Below, one piece after another: positions 10,085 through 22,059 of a stretch of DNA of 64,000 bases. Position numbers and translations under genes: made by a program. Each line of letters opens with the position of its first letter. The stretch's first letter is position 1. The DNA lies in assembly GCF_031143425.1 (NCBI RefSeq), contig NC_090446.1, positions 655,671,717-655,735,716 on the forward strand. The letters run 5' to 3'. Source of the stretch: Pleurodeles waltl. Lineage: Eukaryota; Chordata; Amphibia; Caudata; Salamandridae. A model generated the notes under the pieces. It was given only the letters and a program-made list of their open reading frames with translations. It searched no databases and was not told the origin of the DNA.

Positions 10085-10880
10085 TACACAAGTGAGGTAT
10101 CATTTTTACCGGGAGACTGGGGGGAACGTTGGGTGGCAGGAAATTTGTCCTGGGGTGGTGATCCCACACAGAAATTTGGGGAAAATTTGATTTCTTAGCT
10201 AAATTTGAGGATTCTAAAATGTCTGGGTTTGATAGGTTTCCCTAGATGGCTGCTAAACTCAGGTGCCCCCGCAAAAACATCTGGTTTTGTATTTAATAAT
10301 TTTGATGTGTTCAAATAGTGTTTTGGGGCATTTCCTTTTGCGGGCAGTAGGCCTACCCACAAACGTGAAGTACCATTTTTATCGCGAGACTTGTGGGAAT
10401 GCTGGTTTTTGCAAAACAAATCAGCTCTGTTTTCTTTTGGAAAATGTGATGTGTCCACCTTGTGTTTTGGGGCATGTACTGTTGTGGGCGCTAGCCCTAC
10501 GTACACAAGTGAGGTACCATTTTTATTGGGAGGCTTGGAGGAACGTTTTGTCACTGAAATTTGAGGAAAAGTATTTTTTTGCCCAAATATTTAGGTTTGC
10601 AATGGATTCTGGGTAACAGAACCTGGTGAGAGCCCCACAAGTCACCCCATCTTGGATTCCCCTAGGTGTCTAGTTTTTAAAAATGCGCAGGTTTGGTAGG
10701 TTTCCTTAGGTGCCGGCTGGGCTAGAGGCCAAAATCTACAGCTAGGCACTTTGCAAAAAACACGTCAGATTTCAATGTGAAAATGTGATGTGTCCATGTT
10801 GCGTTTCCTGTCGGGAGCATTAAGCCTACCCACACAAGTGAGGTACCATTTTTATGGGGAGACTTGGGGGAACACAGAAT
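10085..10880. repeat. Four spaced copies of a CCATTTTTAT block
   Basis: The block CACAAGTGAGGTACCATTTT followed by TATNGGGAGACTTGGGGGAA recurs at about 10,090, 10,355, 10,500 and 10,835. Related flanks such as GATGTGTCCA and GTTTTGGGGCAT accompany it. Spacing is irregular (about 265, 145 and 335 bp), which suggests an ancient tandem repeat with internal deletions. It lies inside the piggyBac-like element. Confidence 0.7.
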
Positions 10881-11594
10881 AGCAAAACATGTATTATTGC
10901 CCCTTGTTTTTCCCTACATTTTTTTCTTTCCAAATGCTTTTGAAAATATGACATTGCAGTAAAAAGTTACAGAGTAAAACATGGAGAAAAATGGCTGCTT
11001 TTTTCACCTCAATTTCAATATTTTTTTATTTCAACTGTTATTTTCTGTAGGAAAACCTTGTAGGATCTACACAAATTACCCCTTGCTGAATTTAGAATTG
11101 TGTCTACTTTTCAGAAATGTTTATATGTCTGAGATCCAGCATTGGTTTCACACCCATTTCTGTCACTAACTGGAAGGAGGCTCAAAGCACAAAAAATAGT
11201 AAAAATGGTGAATGTCCCAGTGAAATGCTAAAATTGTGTTGAAAGATGTGGTTTTCTGATTCAAGAGTGCCTGTTCCTGAAAAGCTGGGAAGATGGTGAT
11301 TTTAGCACCGCTTCAGGGAAAAAAACATAAGCCTTCTTCTGCAGCCCTTTTTCCCATTTGTTTGAAAAAAAAAATTTTTTTGCTGTATTTTGGCTAATTT
11401 CTTGGTCTCCTTCAGAGGAACCCACAAACTTTGGGTACCCCTAGAATTCCTAGGATGTTGGAAAGAAAGGACGCACATTTGGTGTTGATGGCTTATGTGG
11501 AAAAAAATGTATTAGGGCCTAGGGTGAACTGCCCCAAATAGCCAAAAAAAGGATTGGCACAGGAGGTGCAAGGGCCTGGCAGAGAAGGGGTTAG

Positions 11595-13609
11595 TTAGGC
11601 TTGATGGGTGTAGACATCTGTACCCCGTGCAGACATGCATTAGCTATGGACCTTCGATGCCACATAAACACAGCCTACAAATGCATGCTAATTAGGGCCG
11701 TCTTTGCCAGGGTCTTGCATTTCCTTTCTTCAAATAAGGACCACATAGGATCATGTAATGGCTTGCGCCAAGTGTGTGAGGTATTAGAATTTCATTGTCA
11801 GAATAACATCTAACATAAATTTAGTGTCCTATATATTGTTTAGAAACGTATATCTATATTGCAGTTAATTATAGAAATGTAGAGTTTCCAAGATTAGAAT
11901 GATAAAACAATCTGAATTTTATCAAAGGGATGGGGCTCAGATTATGCAACCTATAATGTCTACTCTCTAACAACAAATGAGTGCACAGCCTCTTGTAAAT
12001 GCCTCTCCAAAACAGCAAACTCCAACTATATTGATCTAAGAAAATCCATAAATAAGTAATCCAGAATAAACCCAAATCCAAGTTAGGAGTCAAAGGCATT
12101 GCAATTGATTGACTGATCCTTTCTCTGCTGGTTTAAAATAGAATTAGCAAATGTGGAGGCATCTGACAATTCTACTGATCTCAGATTGTCCTCCAAACTT
12201 GTGCTCATAGAAAATCCATTGGATGCTGCCATACCCCTCGCACAATGGATATATACATTCCCGTTACTATAATTGCACATTTCACCCATCTGGACATTAC
12301 TGGAGGTGTAACCAGTTTATGTAGACTTACAACAGAATAGATCAAGAATTGATCTGCTCCATGTCCCCAAACATCTTCAGTATTACCCTCATACTCCTTG
12401 TAACATCTCACAACACATAACTTTGGATGGTGTTTGACAGTATGATAAACATTACTTTTGATTGTTGTTTTTGCCCCCCTCCTTCTCACAAAAGATACCC
12501 TCACAAGACCAAATATTCTATTTGGAATACCCAAAACCCTAACATCTAAAACCCTTCTAAAAGATACTAGATACAGGATCTCTACCAATTTAACAGAACT
12601 ATGCTTCTGTCAAATATTAGCCCGTGGTATCCACCTTCAGAATATCAGCACCAGTGATACTATGTGACATTTTGGCAGCATCTACTAGGCACTCTACCAT
12701 GTGTTAGTCAGGTAAGTCTGGGAACCTCTGATCTTAACATTTCATTTCATCTCATCATTAGACCTTTCAGAAACGCATTTACCTGAACTGTTTAAGTATA
12801 TCAAATATTAAAGGTATTTTTATTGGTGTTGTCCACTTTCCTTTCTATTATGTATCTCTAATGTGTCAGCATTTGTGGTCATGATTTTTTTTATAGATTG
12901 ACAATATCGAGTTAACATAATTTCTACCTGGAGATATTTTGAAAACACCATAAACAACTGCACAAGCCCTCATGGGGATCTCCAGAAATCTGGCTGGAGC
13001 AGTGAGTTTTCCTATTAAATATTTAATCATGTACCCTCAACACAACCCTCAACTAACAGGTAACTCTCTACAATATGCTACACACTCCTCCCATGAAGGT
13101 GCATCTCCTGGCTTCTCTCTACCATCTGATGAAGGAAACATCACTATTGAGGAGGAAGTATCACCATTCATCAATTCCCACCCACCATAACCTCTCAGTT
13201 GCCACCTGTCCCCATGCTGGTAAACCTGCTGGCCATGTCGGACTTCCATGCTGGCATGGTCTAACTCCCCTCACTGGGAGGATCAGTCTTACCAATAGTA
13301 GTTCAATGTGCAGGAGGGTATTCATACAATGGGGCATACTCTCCATGAGATTTATTACTCTCTTCAAGAACTCCCTCAGATGAATGGCAAGCAGACTCTG
13401 CACTGGATAAAGTAGTAAAATGGGTCTAAGACATGATAAATATGCACCAAAAACATCTTCAAACTTTAAGGGAATAGATTGCAAGGCAATATGCCTTGCC
13501 AATGAAGATGAATGAAGCAATGAGCAAAAAGATGATGTCAGTCTTTATGGCCAAATGCTTGAAGGTGATTCTAAAGAGGTGCTTCAGTGTAGAAGGGACA
13601 CAACAACCG
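11595..13609. other. No recognised gene
   Basis: AT-rich spacer with scattered short frames that show no domain or codon signature I recognise. It runs from the piggyBac-like right end to the first LINE fragment. I see no tRNA, splice pairs or low-complexity block of note. Confidence 0.4.
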
Positions 13610-13836
13610 TTCTGTTCCACATATTCAACTCTTAGGTCCAAGTGGATCCGAAATAGGTGTCGGGAAATGGGAATAAGGAAATGTGCATTAGCCTTGAAGA
13701 TTTTAAAAAGTCATTGTTCCAAAGTTTTCATATATGCTGTTAGCAAATATTTATTGTCAGCATGGCGTATACGTAATGTTTATATCAGCAATGGACTTTA
13801 GAAATGACTGGAGGAGATTTTTAAATGGGTCAGTGG
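13610..13836 (+). pseudogene. LINE ORF2 C-terminal fragment, inverted copy
   Basis: These 227 bp match the reverse complement of 16,013-16,239 with, by eye, about two mismatches. The translated part (CSTYSTLRSKWIRN.., ending RIRNVYISNGL) equals the C-terminus of the minus-strand LINE at 15.9-18.3 kb. Similarity stops abruptly on both sides, and the LINE 3' tail is absent here. This is therefore an internal fragment, not an independent retrotransposed end. Confidence 0.85.
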
Positions 13837-14569
13837 AAAAATGGTGGCTGGAAAATAATTTAAAGGTACACAATGCCAGCTAAGTATGACAAATTGGAAA
13901 TAGAACTGCAAAGAATTTCCTCCCACAGTTTGTGGTTGAACTTCCGCTGCTGCGTGTGGACCTCTACGGTACTGTAGCTCTCAATGTGATGTCACACCAG
14001 GTTTAAGCTTGTGCTGATGATGTTTAATTCCTCATTGATGAATGAGGTTGATCTTTTCACCAAGTTTCTTGACTATGTTGGGGTTTAGATTTTGAAAGGA
14101 GCAGAAGGATAGAGAAGGATAGCTTTCCACTGAGGAGACAGTGACAGAATGGCCGAATTCCTCATCTTGTATGTAATTTCCTTTTTGTTGTGGTAGGCAG
14201 AGATGTCTGGCTCCAAGTGCAGATGTCTTTGCCCCAAGTGAGGAGGGTTGCGTCCTGAGTAAGGACGTTTCACCCCAGAATCTCTGTTGGAACCCTCTGC
14301 ATGCTAAGGAGATTCTCTGCATGCAGAAGCAAGACCCCTGCGAGTACTGCGAGCGAAAACTAATTGATATAAGTACAAAAGTAATAACAGGGAATGTTTG
14401 TGTAACTAATCTAGTAATGGTAAGTATTTACATGTTATAGAAAATGAGTAGGCAATTTTTTTTTTACTAGAGCATAGTATATATTTTTCTAGGACAATAT
14501 GCGAAATAAACAGGAAGAAACTGTTGTATCCGGATGGTATATATGGACAGGGTGACAGTAGTAGTCCAC
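13837..14569. other. No recognised gene
   Basis: Spacer between the inverted LINE fragment and the minus-strand LTR. Short minus-strand frames at 14.03-14.32 kb show no recognisable domain. Confidence 0.4.
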
Positions 14570-15322
14570 TGAAGGAGGCTGACCTGGTTTCTAGTGGGTA
14601 CCTAAGGTACTTACACCTTGTACCAGGTCCAGTTATCCCTTATTAGTGAAATATAGTCAGTGTCTAGAAGCCAGGCTGTCTAGAGGCAGCTGTAGGCAGA
14701 GCAGTCAAGGCTGAACTAGGAGACAATACCACAGTAGTCACACAGTACTAACACACAAGAAAGACAATACTCAGTGTTACCAAAAATAAAGGTACTTTAT
14801 TTTAGAGACACAAGGCCAAAAATATCTTAGACACTATACTCCCTTAGGGGGTAAGTATTATACATAAAATATACACTAGTAACCAAAATCAGGTAATTAA
14901 ACAGTCATAAAACAGTGCAAATAGTGAAATTCACCATCGGTTACAATGGGCCTGGAGGGAACACAAACCATAAACTAAAATAAAATAGTGGAATGTTAAT
15001 ATCCCGCCTAGGCAAGAGTAGTGTCTAGAGTGTAAGAGAACACCAAATGTAAGTAAAGTACCCCACCGCAGAGCCCAGGAAAGCAGGAGTAAAGTACAGC
15101 AAGTTTCCTCAGAAAACACTAGGAGTCGTGATAAAGAATTATGTAAAAACCAAGCAAGACTGCAAGACACCAATGATGGATTCTTGGACCTGCAGACCTG
15201 TGGAGAGAGAAGACCAAGTCCAAGAATTGATGAAGAGTCCAGGAAGAACAGGAGCCCCTGCTAACCCGGATTAAGGTGCAAAATTGGAACCTGCGGTTGG
15301 AAGAAAAAGTCAGAGATGCACC
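14570..15322 (-). mobile_element. Truncated solo LTR of the TGTAGGA Ty3/gypsy group
   Basis: Read on the minus strand, this matches the end of the 57.5-60.5 kb LTR. Shared features are the terminal CAGCCTCCTTCA-type end (14,570), CTAATAAGGGATAACTGG (near 14,635), CCTAGTTCAGCC (near 14,715) and the palindromic poly(A) block at 14,782-14,804. The rest differs from the 57.5-kb LTR, so it is a related subfamily. It stops at about 15,322, where the foldback element begins; the U3 start is missing. No internal region adjoins it. Confidence 0.65.
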
Positions 15323-15323
15323 A

Positions 15324-15691
15324 AAGGGGGTTGTGTAGTGATGGTAGGGGGGGAGGGGTTCCTTTACAGACTAGATGGTCTCACACACTATATAGTGTCA
15401 TGCTTCATCATATGACCACCTAGCCCCACCCAGGTAGGACAGTGCCACCTGGGCACACTATAGGTGTTTTTATATTTACCCTAGTTTAGCTGGATCCCAC
15501 ATTTTCCAGAACAGCTAAAATTCACGCACTCCCTCCTGATCCTTTAATGATGAGGTTGAGTCCGCCCAGGTGGCACTGTCCTACCTGGGTGGGGCTAGGT
15601 GGTCATATGATGAAGCATGACATTATATAGTGTGTGAGACCACCTAGTCCGTAAAGGAAAACACCCCCCACCATCACTACACGACCCTCCA
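15324..15691. repeat. Foldback element with ~130-bp inverted arms
   Basis: The left arm (15,324-15,453) and right arm (15,563-15,691) are reverse complements over about 130 bp with several mismatches. Both contain CATATGACCACCTAGCCCCA or its complement and TGTGTAGTGATGG or its complement. The loop is about 110 bp. There is no coding capacity. It may be a foldback or palindromic MITE joined to, or inserted in, the neighbouring LTR. Confidence 0.8.
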
Positions 15692-15899
15692 CAGCACTTA
15701 ACAAAACCAACTCATTAAGTGAGTTCAAGGAGCCCCAGGGGATACTCCCCCTGTTAGAAGTTCCTCAATATAATTGAACCCCATACTCTTTTGTGTTTTT
15801 GGTTACTATGAAAACTATGCAGTGCACAGATGGAAATATGTGGACATTGCATCACCTAGCGTATTGATTTGTTTTGATCATATGAAGGTATTGCAGTCA

Positions 15900-18300
15900 A
15901 ACACAAGCTTTATTCGATCAACAGATCATCAAAGCAATACACAATAAATATCATCATAAAATATAAAATACAGTTTCATTTTAAAATAATAATACCAAAT
16001 ATAAAATCACCTCCACTGACCCATTTAAAAATCTCCTCCAGTCATTTCTAAAGTCCATTGCTGATATAAACATTACGTATACGCCATGCTGACAATAAAT
16101 ATTTGCTAACAGCATATATGAAAACTTTGGAACAATGACTTTTTAAAATCTTCAAGGCTAATGCACATTTCCTTATTCCCATTTCCCGACACATATTTCG
16201 GATCCACTTGGACCTAAGAGTTGAATATGTGGGACAGAAAAACATAAAATGTTAGACAGTTTCAGAAGTGGTACCACACACGGGGCATATTTCATTTGTT
16301 ACGTTTGCATCCCATCTGCACATCAAGGTCTTCAATGGCAAAGTCCCAATGCGGAATCTAGCATATAGGCTTTTGCCTAAGATGTCGGGTATAATGTCTA
16401 GTTATAGTTCAAACTGTGGATACCACTTGATGTCAATAAAAAGATTGGTTAAGCGACCACAGGATTTACGATTAATGTAGTAGTTCCTCACGTGAGACCA
16501 GTAGACACGCTTCAACACTTTTAAATGGACTTTCTCAAGTTTATGGGGGTTCTCCCAATAGTCTCCCAACCCCAAGTTCTGAAACCAACTAGATACATGC
16601 TTGACCCATGGAGTAGAGGCTGAATAAGGGCATTTTAACAGATCTAGAAGTGAGACCTTATAAACATCTAATTCAGGGATGGTCCATAGCCTTACCCAAT
16701 ATAAGAGAGGTCTTAAAATAATTAGGTCGGCTATCCGTTTTAGTCCCAAATCTAGAAACAGTGGAATCAATGGGGTGCTAGGAGGGCAAGCACATAGAGC
16801 CCTCGCAAAGCTATTCTCTCCGATGGTTAACCTATTACTGTCAGAAAAGCCCCATACCTCCGCACCATAGACGGCAGCTCCCTGTGCCTTGGCAACATAG
16901 ATCTTAATAGCTGGGGAGATCGTTTTTACCATCGTGCCCCTATAACAACGCAGAATGGATGCTGCACTATGCTGTAGAAGACCAGTACTTCTATTGACCT
17001 GTTCTTCCCAGTGTAGATTATCAGTAAGCCTTACACCTAAATAGTCAATAGGGCTGACCTTAATAAAGGGATCGCCATCTAAAATAATAGTACACTTCTT
17101 CCGCACCCCGGAACGCAGAGCCATCAACTTCGTTTTCTTAGAGTTTAGCTCTAAACCATAATCCCGACAAAATACATTAAATCTGTCAATGAGGATTTGT
17201 AAGCCCATGGGGTCTTGGAAATAAGAAGGGAATCGTCTGCAAAGAGAAGGATTGAGATTTCTTGGGCACCTAAGGTGGGGGCATCACTCTGACATGCCAT
17301 CATGACCTGTACCACCTCATTGATAAAAATGGAAAACAAAAACGGTGCCAACACACATCCCTGGCGAACACCCCTTGTTATGGGGATTTTGTCTGTCAGT
17401 TCGCCTCGATTACCCCATCTCACTTGTGCATATGTGTCTTCATGCAGGCGCTTTAGTTGTAAGATTAAATTGGCTGGGACCCCTATTCTATGTAAAACTA
17501 CCCACAGCTTCTCTCTTGGAACCAGGTCAAAGGCTGATCTCAAGTCAACGAAAGCAACATATAAGGGCTGTTTTGCAAGAGCTGTGTATTTCCAATATAG
17601 CACAGCCAGCCTAAAGACCTGATCCACTGTACTGATTCTAGGTCGAAACCCTGCCTGAAGGGGAGAGAGAATCCTGTGTTCCGTGGCCCATCTCATTAGT
17701 CTGCCTAAAAGTTGTTTAGCAAAGATTTTTTGCAGATTGTCTATAAGACTAATTGGTCTATAATTTTCTGGGAGATTTGCATTGCCCTTTTTGTAAATAG
17801 GAATGTTTCGGCACCCTTCCAAGTCATAGGAATCTGCCCCCCTTCAGCAATTCTGTTGGAAAGTGTGTTAATATACCAGGTCCATATTAATGGCTCGGAT
17901 CTATAAAGATTCCCTGGGATCTTGTCGGGTCCCGGTGTTTTGCCAGATTTTAACGAACGAATTGCCTCAGCAGTTTCTTCAATGGAGAAACTGATGTGGA
18001 CTTCGGTATCCGATAGATCCCCTCCTAAAAATACAGAAGGAAGTTTCATGTCTTGCGGGGATCAAGGGTCTTGCCCCACATCATGATTAACGAGGGCCAC
18101 AGGAGTAACAATTTTATCACAGAGGCATGAAAAGTGTTCCACCCACCTTTCGGGATGTATATGGTTCCTTAGACTGGTCCTACCCACTTTCTCTCTCTTA
18201 GACAGCAATTCCCAGAACAACATATTGTTATTGTATTCCGTCGCATCTAACAGCTCCTGCCAAATTGAGTCCTCCCAAGGTATTATTTCCAACACACTTC
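15900..18300 (-). pseudogene. 5'-truncated non-LTR retrotransposon with reverse transcriptase
   Basis: On the minus strand, three frames joined by frameshifts cover a LINE ORF2 from the RT start to the C-terminus. The first frame (18,049-17,741) has SGKTPGPDKIPGNLY. The second (17,822-17,151) has NYRPISLID, motif A FVDLRSAFDLV, RGVRQGCVLAPFLF and the catalytic LLFADDSLL (near 17,230-17,257). The third (17,208-16,402) has the thumb region GLELNSKKTKLMAL. It ends in a C-terminal Cys-rich segment with decayed stops. Breaks lie near 17,820 and 17,210. No endonuclease domain is visible, so the copy is 5'-truncated near 18.3 kb. AATAAA on the minus strand at 15,914-15,909 marks the 3' end. The clade is not certain; the motifs fit the I/Jockey/CR1 side of LINEs. 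Confidence 0.8.
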
Positions 18301-19829
18301 AGAAATAACAAAAAATGTGCTTCATTTGTGTTCCTAATTGTGATATATTCTGAAATACTTACACAGTTCATTTAAATGTGTTGTGAGCTAGAACAAAAAC
18401 ATTCTTTCCTACCCCTAGTATCCAGCAAGAGTGTCACATAAATCCTTTCACTTTGAAGTCAGAGAAAGAAAAGTAAACATGTGCCTTCAGAAGGCTGTGC
18501 CTGATATTCAACCTCGGTCTTTGGGTGCACAGCAAATGTGACAGGATAAGAGCAAGATCGATAGGCCTGTTTACAGAAAGGTAGGACTACAAGTGAGGTT
18601 TGGGCAAGGGAACGTACAAACTCAAGCTGGACAGCATGAAACAAATAAAGCCAGCAAATGGAAAGCAAGAAAATGTGAGATACAAACCACAAAGCCAATG
18701 GCAAGCAACAGGCATAAGGTATTCCTAGGTCAGTCTTCTGAGCTGACTGGTAGGCTGCAACCTAAAAAGAGTGTCTAATCTACACATTAATCCATTATGC
18801 CTACAAACATGTAGTGGATTGGAAGGTAACATGTGTGTATGTGCTGATGTGATTAAAGAGAATGTTATAGATGCACATGCCGTCCCAGTGCTAGGTGTGT
18901 TACTTACTAATGAACCACTGTCCTGAAATCTTCAGCAAGCAAGTGACATGCAACAGGTGACTCTGAGAAGATGTAGCTGTTAGGTGCTTCCAGGAAGGGC
19001 AGCGTACACATCAGTGAGGCAGTGCATGGAATCGCTGATGGCATACATATCGATTGTGTGTCAGCTGTGTCTGTGGTGGAACAGGTATGCAGTGTGGCAT
19101 AAAATTCCCTTGCTGCCCTTTGCCTTTCCTCTGGTGATGGTGGCATGGCAATAAACTGACAACTCTTCTGTTGATGCGTCTGAGTACCTAATGCAAGCAA
19201 TGGAGACTGACTTACCAGTTAGATGTCAGTGTTGTCAGAAATGACACTCTGGAAAGATCCAGTGGAATTGAAATGGAGTGCAGCTGATATTTTGACCTAG
19301 GGATAGTCTTGGAGTGTACTGTAGATGAATCAAACTACTGCTTCCTGCATTCAACTACCTTTAAGATCACAAAGGGTGAGAAGCTGTATCTGACAACAGC
19401 AGCTCCCTGGACATGCCAAAGATATTGGTCTCTTGCCTGTAAATCCTCTCTCTCCACCTCCTCAAATAATTATTCCTCAAATTGAGGGCAAAGCAGTAAA
19501 CAAGTATGCTGACATAGCGAAGACAGAAAAAGTGATTTTCAGCATGAGTTCATTTCTTATGTAGTCAGAATGATTGTTATTCATTGTTGCTGAAATTTGT
19601 TACACCATGGAATGGGTGATGGAGTTCAAAACAATCACAACTTTCATTACTAGGTGTGTTACAAGTGCAGTATGCCTTGGTATAGAATACAACATTTACT
19701 TTAAGGGGAAGCATTTTGAAAAAATACCCTTGGAACAATCATCAAGAATCTCTTTTAATGAAAAATTGTAAAATAAATATTCAAATTGAAAAACATACAA
19801 TGGGATTTGTATACACGATTTTAAAAAGA
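18301..19829. other. No recognised gene
   Basis: Unique-looking or unrecognised repeat sequence. Frames of 60-97 residues on both strands show no domain, and I see no strong splice pairs. Confidence 0.4.
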
Positions 19830-21834
19830 TTGTGGGATGGCCATGGCCTGCCCCCTCTGAAATGGCAGACGCCTGTCCTGTGTGGAGGGACAGGTGGAAA
19901 TGAGGTAATGCCGCTGACGTTTTGCGCCATTGCGGGAGGCGGTTGAGTACCGCCGTGCAACTCCTCATTGGTTATCATTGGGGCCTATGGGCTACAGTAG
20001 GCAATGGTGATGTACGCCATCGGTGACGGTACGCACATCCGCGGACATGACCACCATTTTCTATCTATTCACTCACTTGCTACCTGACCTTCAACAAGAG
20101 AGGACCCACACTACAAGTACTGCTGTGACCTGTGTCTGGAACCGACCATGGCTCGAGTCACTAGGGAAAGGGTCCCTGCCTTCACCGATGCGGAGTTGGA
20201 GAGACTGGTGGATGGAGTCCTACCCCAGTACCGATTGCTTTAGGAGCCTCCAGACCAACAGGTGAGTACACTGCGTGCACGATGCATGGAGCATGAATGC
20301 ATGGAGTGCTGTGTGTGAAGGCCTTGTGTAGGGGGGGTGGTTGAGGGTGCTGGGCAGCGTGCTGCATGTATGGTGGGCAATATATGTGTGTAAGGGGATG
20401 GGAGGGATATGGTGGGCCATGAGTTTAACAGGCCGGACGGTATGACTGATACCATTTTCTATATTTATTTTTCTGCAGGTCAGCGCCCATCAGAAAAAGG
20501 GTATATGGCGTGCCGTCGCGAAGGACTTGCAGACCCTGGGGGTCTACGGCAGGCGGAGCACCGACTGTCGCCAACGGTGGGAGGACCTGAGACGCGGGGC
20601 AAGGAAGACGGCGGAGGCCCAGCTGGGGATGGCCTCCCAACTCGGAAGGGATGCTCGTTGAACCCTGATCCCACTGATGTTCTGCATAATGGCGGTGCCC
20701 TATCTGGAGCTGGATGGGTGCTTGAGGCCATCACAGCAGCCACAAGGGGGTGTGTACAGTTCCCAATATACTACTTGCGCGCGGAGGGGTAGTCTCTGGT
20801 TGGGGGCTGTGTGCCTGTGGGTTCCCCTAGGCCAGGCCGGACATTGCAGGGTAGGTTCCATGGTGGGCAGGGGCTGAGGCACTCCACCCCAAAACATGCT
20901 AGTGGGCATCCACTACTGGGCAGGGATCTGTGGGTCTCATGTATGCTGCAACTGGCGTTAGGTATCATTGTCCATGGTCTGGTGACTAGCATTGTGACTG
21001 GTCGTTCATCGCCTAGTGCGTAGGGCTTTCCCCTGTGTGTTGTGCACGCCAACGGTGGTGTTGTTGCTGGCATTGACCAGGTGTATCCTCTGTCTCTTCC
21101 CCTCCCATTTTGTTTTGTCACCCTGTCCTTCTGTGCATTAGCACCATCTGGCGGAGGAGTAGAGGCACCGGAGAATGAGGGAGCTGCATCCCACAGGGCC
21201 CATGAGGCCGAGTCCACCCACGGTGAGGGCACCAGTGAGACAGAAGTCGAGGGGAGCACCACGGCAGAGACTGGAGGGGACAGTTCTGAAAGTGATACCT
21301 CCTCCGATGGAAGCTCCCTGGTGGTGGCGGACAGCTCTGTGGCCACCCAAACTACAGGTACAGCCACCACACCCATACCACCACCGCCCTCCCAGCTGCC
21401 CCTCAGCGAGTTTCCCGTGCCCGCTCACCCAAGAGGGTGGGCATCTCCTTCGCCCCAGGCACCTCAGATCCTGCCCCAGTTAGCCCAGCTGTCCTTGGTG
21501 AGGAGGCTATTGACCTCCTGCGATCCATCTCTGTTGGGCAGTCAACCATTGTGAATGCCTTCCAGGGGCTGGCAGGGCATTTGCAAACATACAAATGTAT
21601 TCCTGGAAGGCATTCACTCTGGCGTGGCGCCGCAACATAGATCATTCCAGGCTCTGGCCTCCTACCTGAGGGCAGCCATTGTCCCTGTCTCTAGCCTCCC
21701 CCCTCCAACTTCCTCTTCCCAGTTCCATTCCCCTGGACCCCAACCTATCCCAAGCACACATTCAGACCAACATGCACCCAGGACAACACACATTAGCGGT
21801 TTGCGAGTGAAAAAAACTTTCATACATCTGGCCC
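19830..21834 (+). mobile_element. PIF/Harbinger element, left-truncated
   Basis: The right end TTTCATACATCTGGCCC (to 21,834) is followed by TTA (21,835-21,837), the expected target trinucleotide. The interior holds a decayed Myb-like accessory gene with introns. The expected left end starting GGGCCAGATGTATGAAA is not found upstream, so the left boundary at about 19,830 is where element-like GC-rich sequence begins. No DDE nuclease gene is present. Confidence 0.6.
20148..21640 (+). pseudogene. Harbinger Myb/trihelix-like accessory protein, spliced, decayed
   Basis: Exon 1 starts at the ATG near 20,148 (MARVTRERVPAF, then ELERLVDGVLPQYRLL) and has a stop (TAG) before a strong donor, CAG|GTGAGT at about 20,261. 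A T-rich tract ending TTTCTGCAG (about 20,478) begins exon 2. That exon encodes QKKGIWRAVAKDLQTLGVYG then RRSTDCRQRWEDLRRGARKT, a Trp-spaced Myb/SANT-like helix pattern typical of the DNA-binding partner of Harbinger transposases. Exon 2 has a stop near 20,658. A further Ser/Thr/Glu-rich exon begins after a CATTAG acceptor near 21,140. It continues with frameshifts into a region carrying EEAIDLLRSISVGQSTIVNA. Function (nuclear import and end binding) is inferred from the family; this copy cannot make the protein. Confidence 0.65.
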
Positions 21835-22059
21835 TTAGTGAAGGACTATAAGAGGGAGGAATGACATGCATTTATGGTTTAAAGGGTATAAGTCTGATCC
21901 CCATATGAACCTGGTTCCCTGAGGCACTTTGAGGGGAGGGTCTGTGGAAGCACTTAGAGGTAGAGGGGAGGGACAGCTTAACATCCTTAGGGGATCCTCA
22001 GGGACTCACCTACCCCATAATGAAAGACACCCCACTCACAAGTTATGGTCTGACACATG

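Larger units (their letters stand above)
8040..11590. mobile_element. piggyBac-like non-autonomous element, 3.55 kb
   Basis: The left end is TTAA (8036-8039) followed by CCCGTTCTGTGCCA. The right end is TGGCAGAGAAGGGG (to 11,590) followed by TTAG. The ends are inverted repeats of the CCC..GGG type, and TTAA targeting is the hallmark of piggyBac transposons; the right copy carries one substitution. There is no transposase frame. The interior consists of a GC-rich palindromic tandem array (8.37-9.33 kb) and a region with repeated AAGTGAGGTACCATTTTTAT blocks (10.1-10.9 kb). I recognise the interior type as a widely dispersed vertebrate repeat; that recognition is from memory. Confidence 0.65.
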
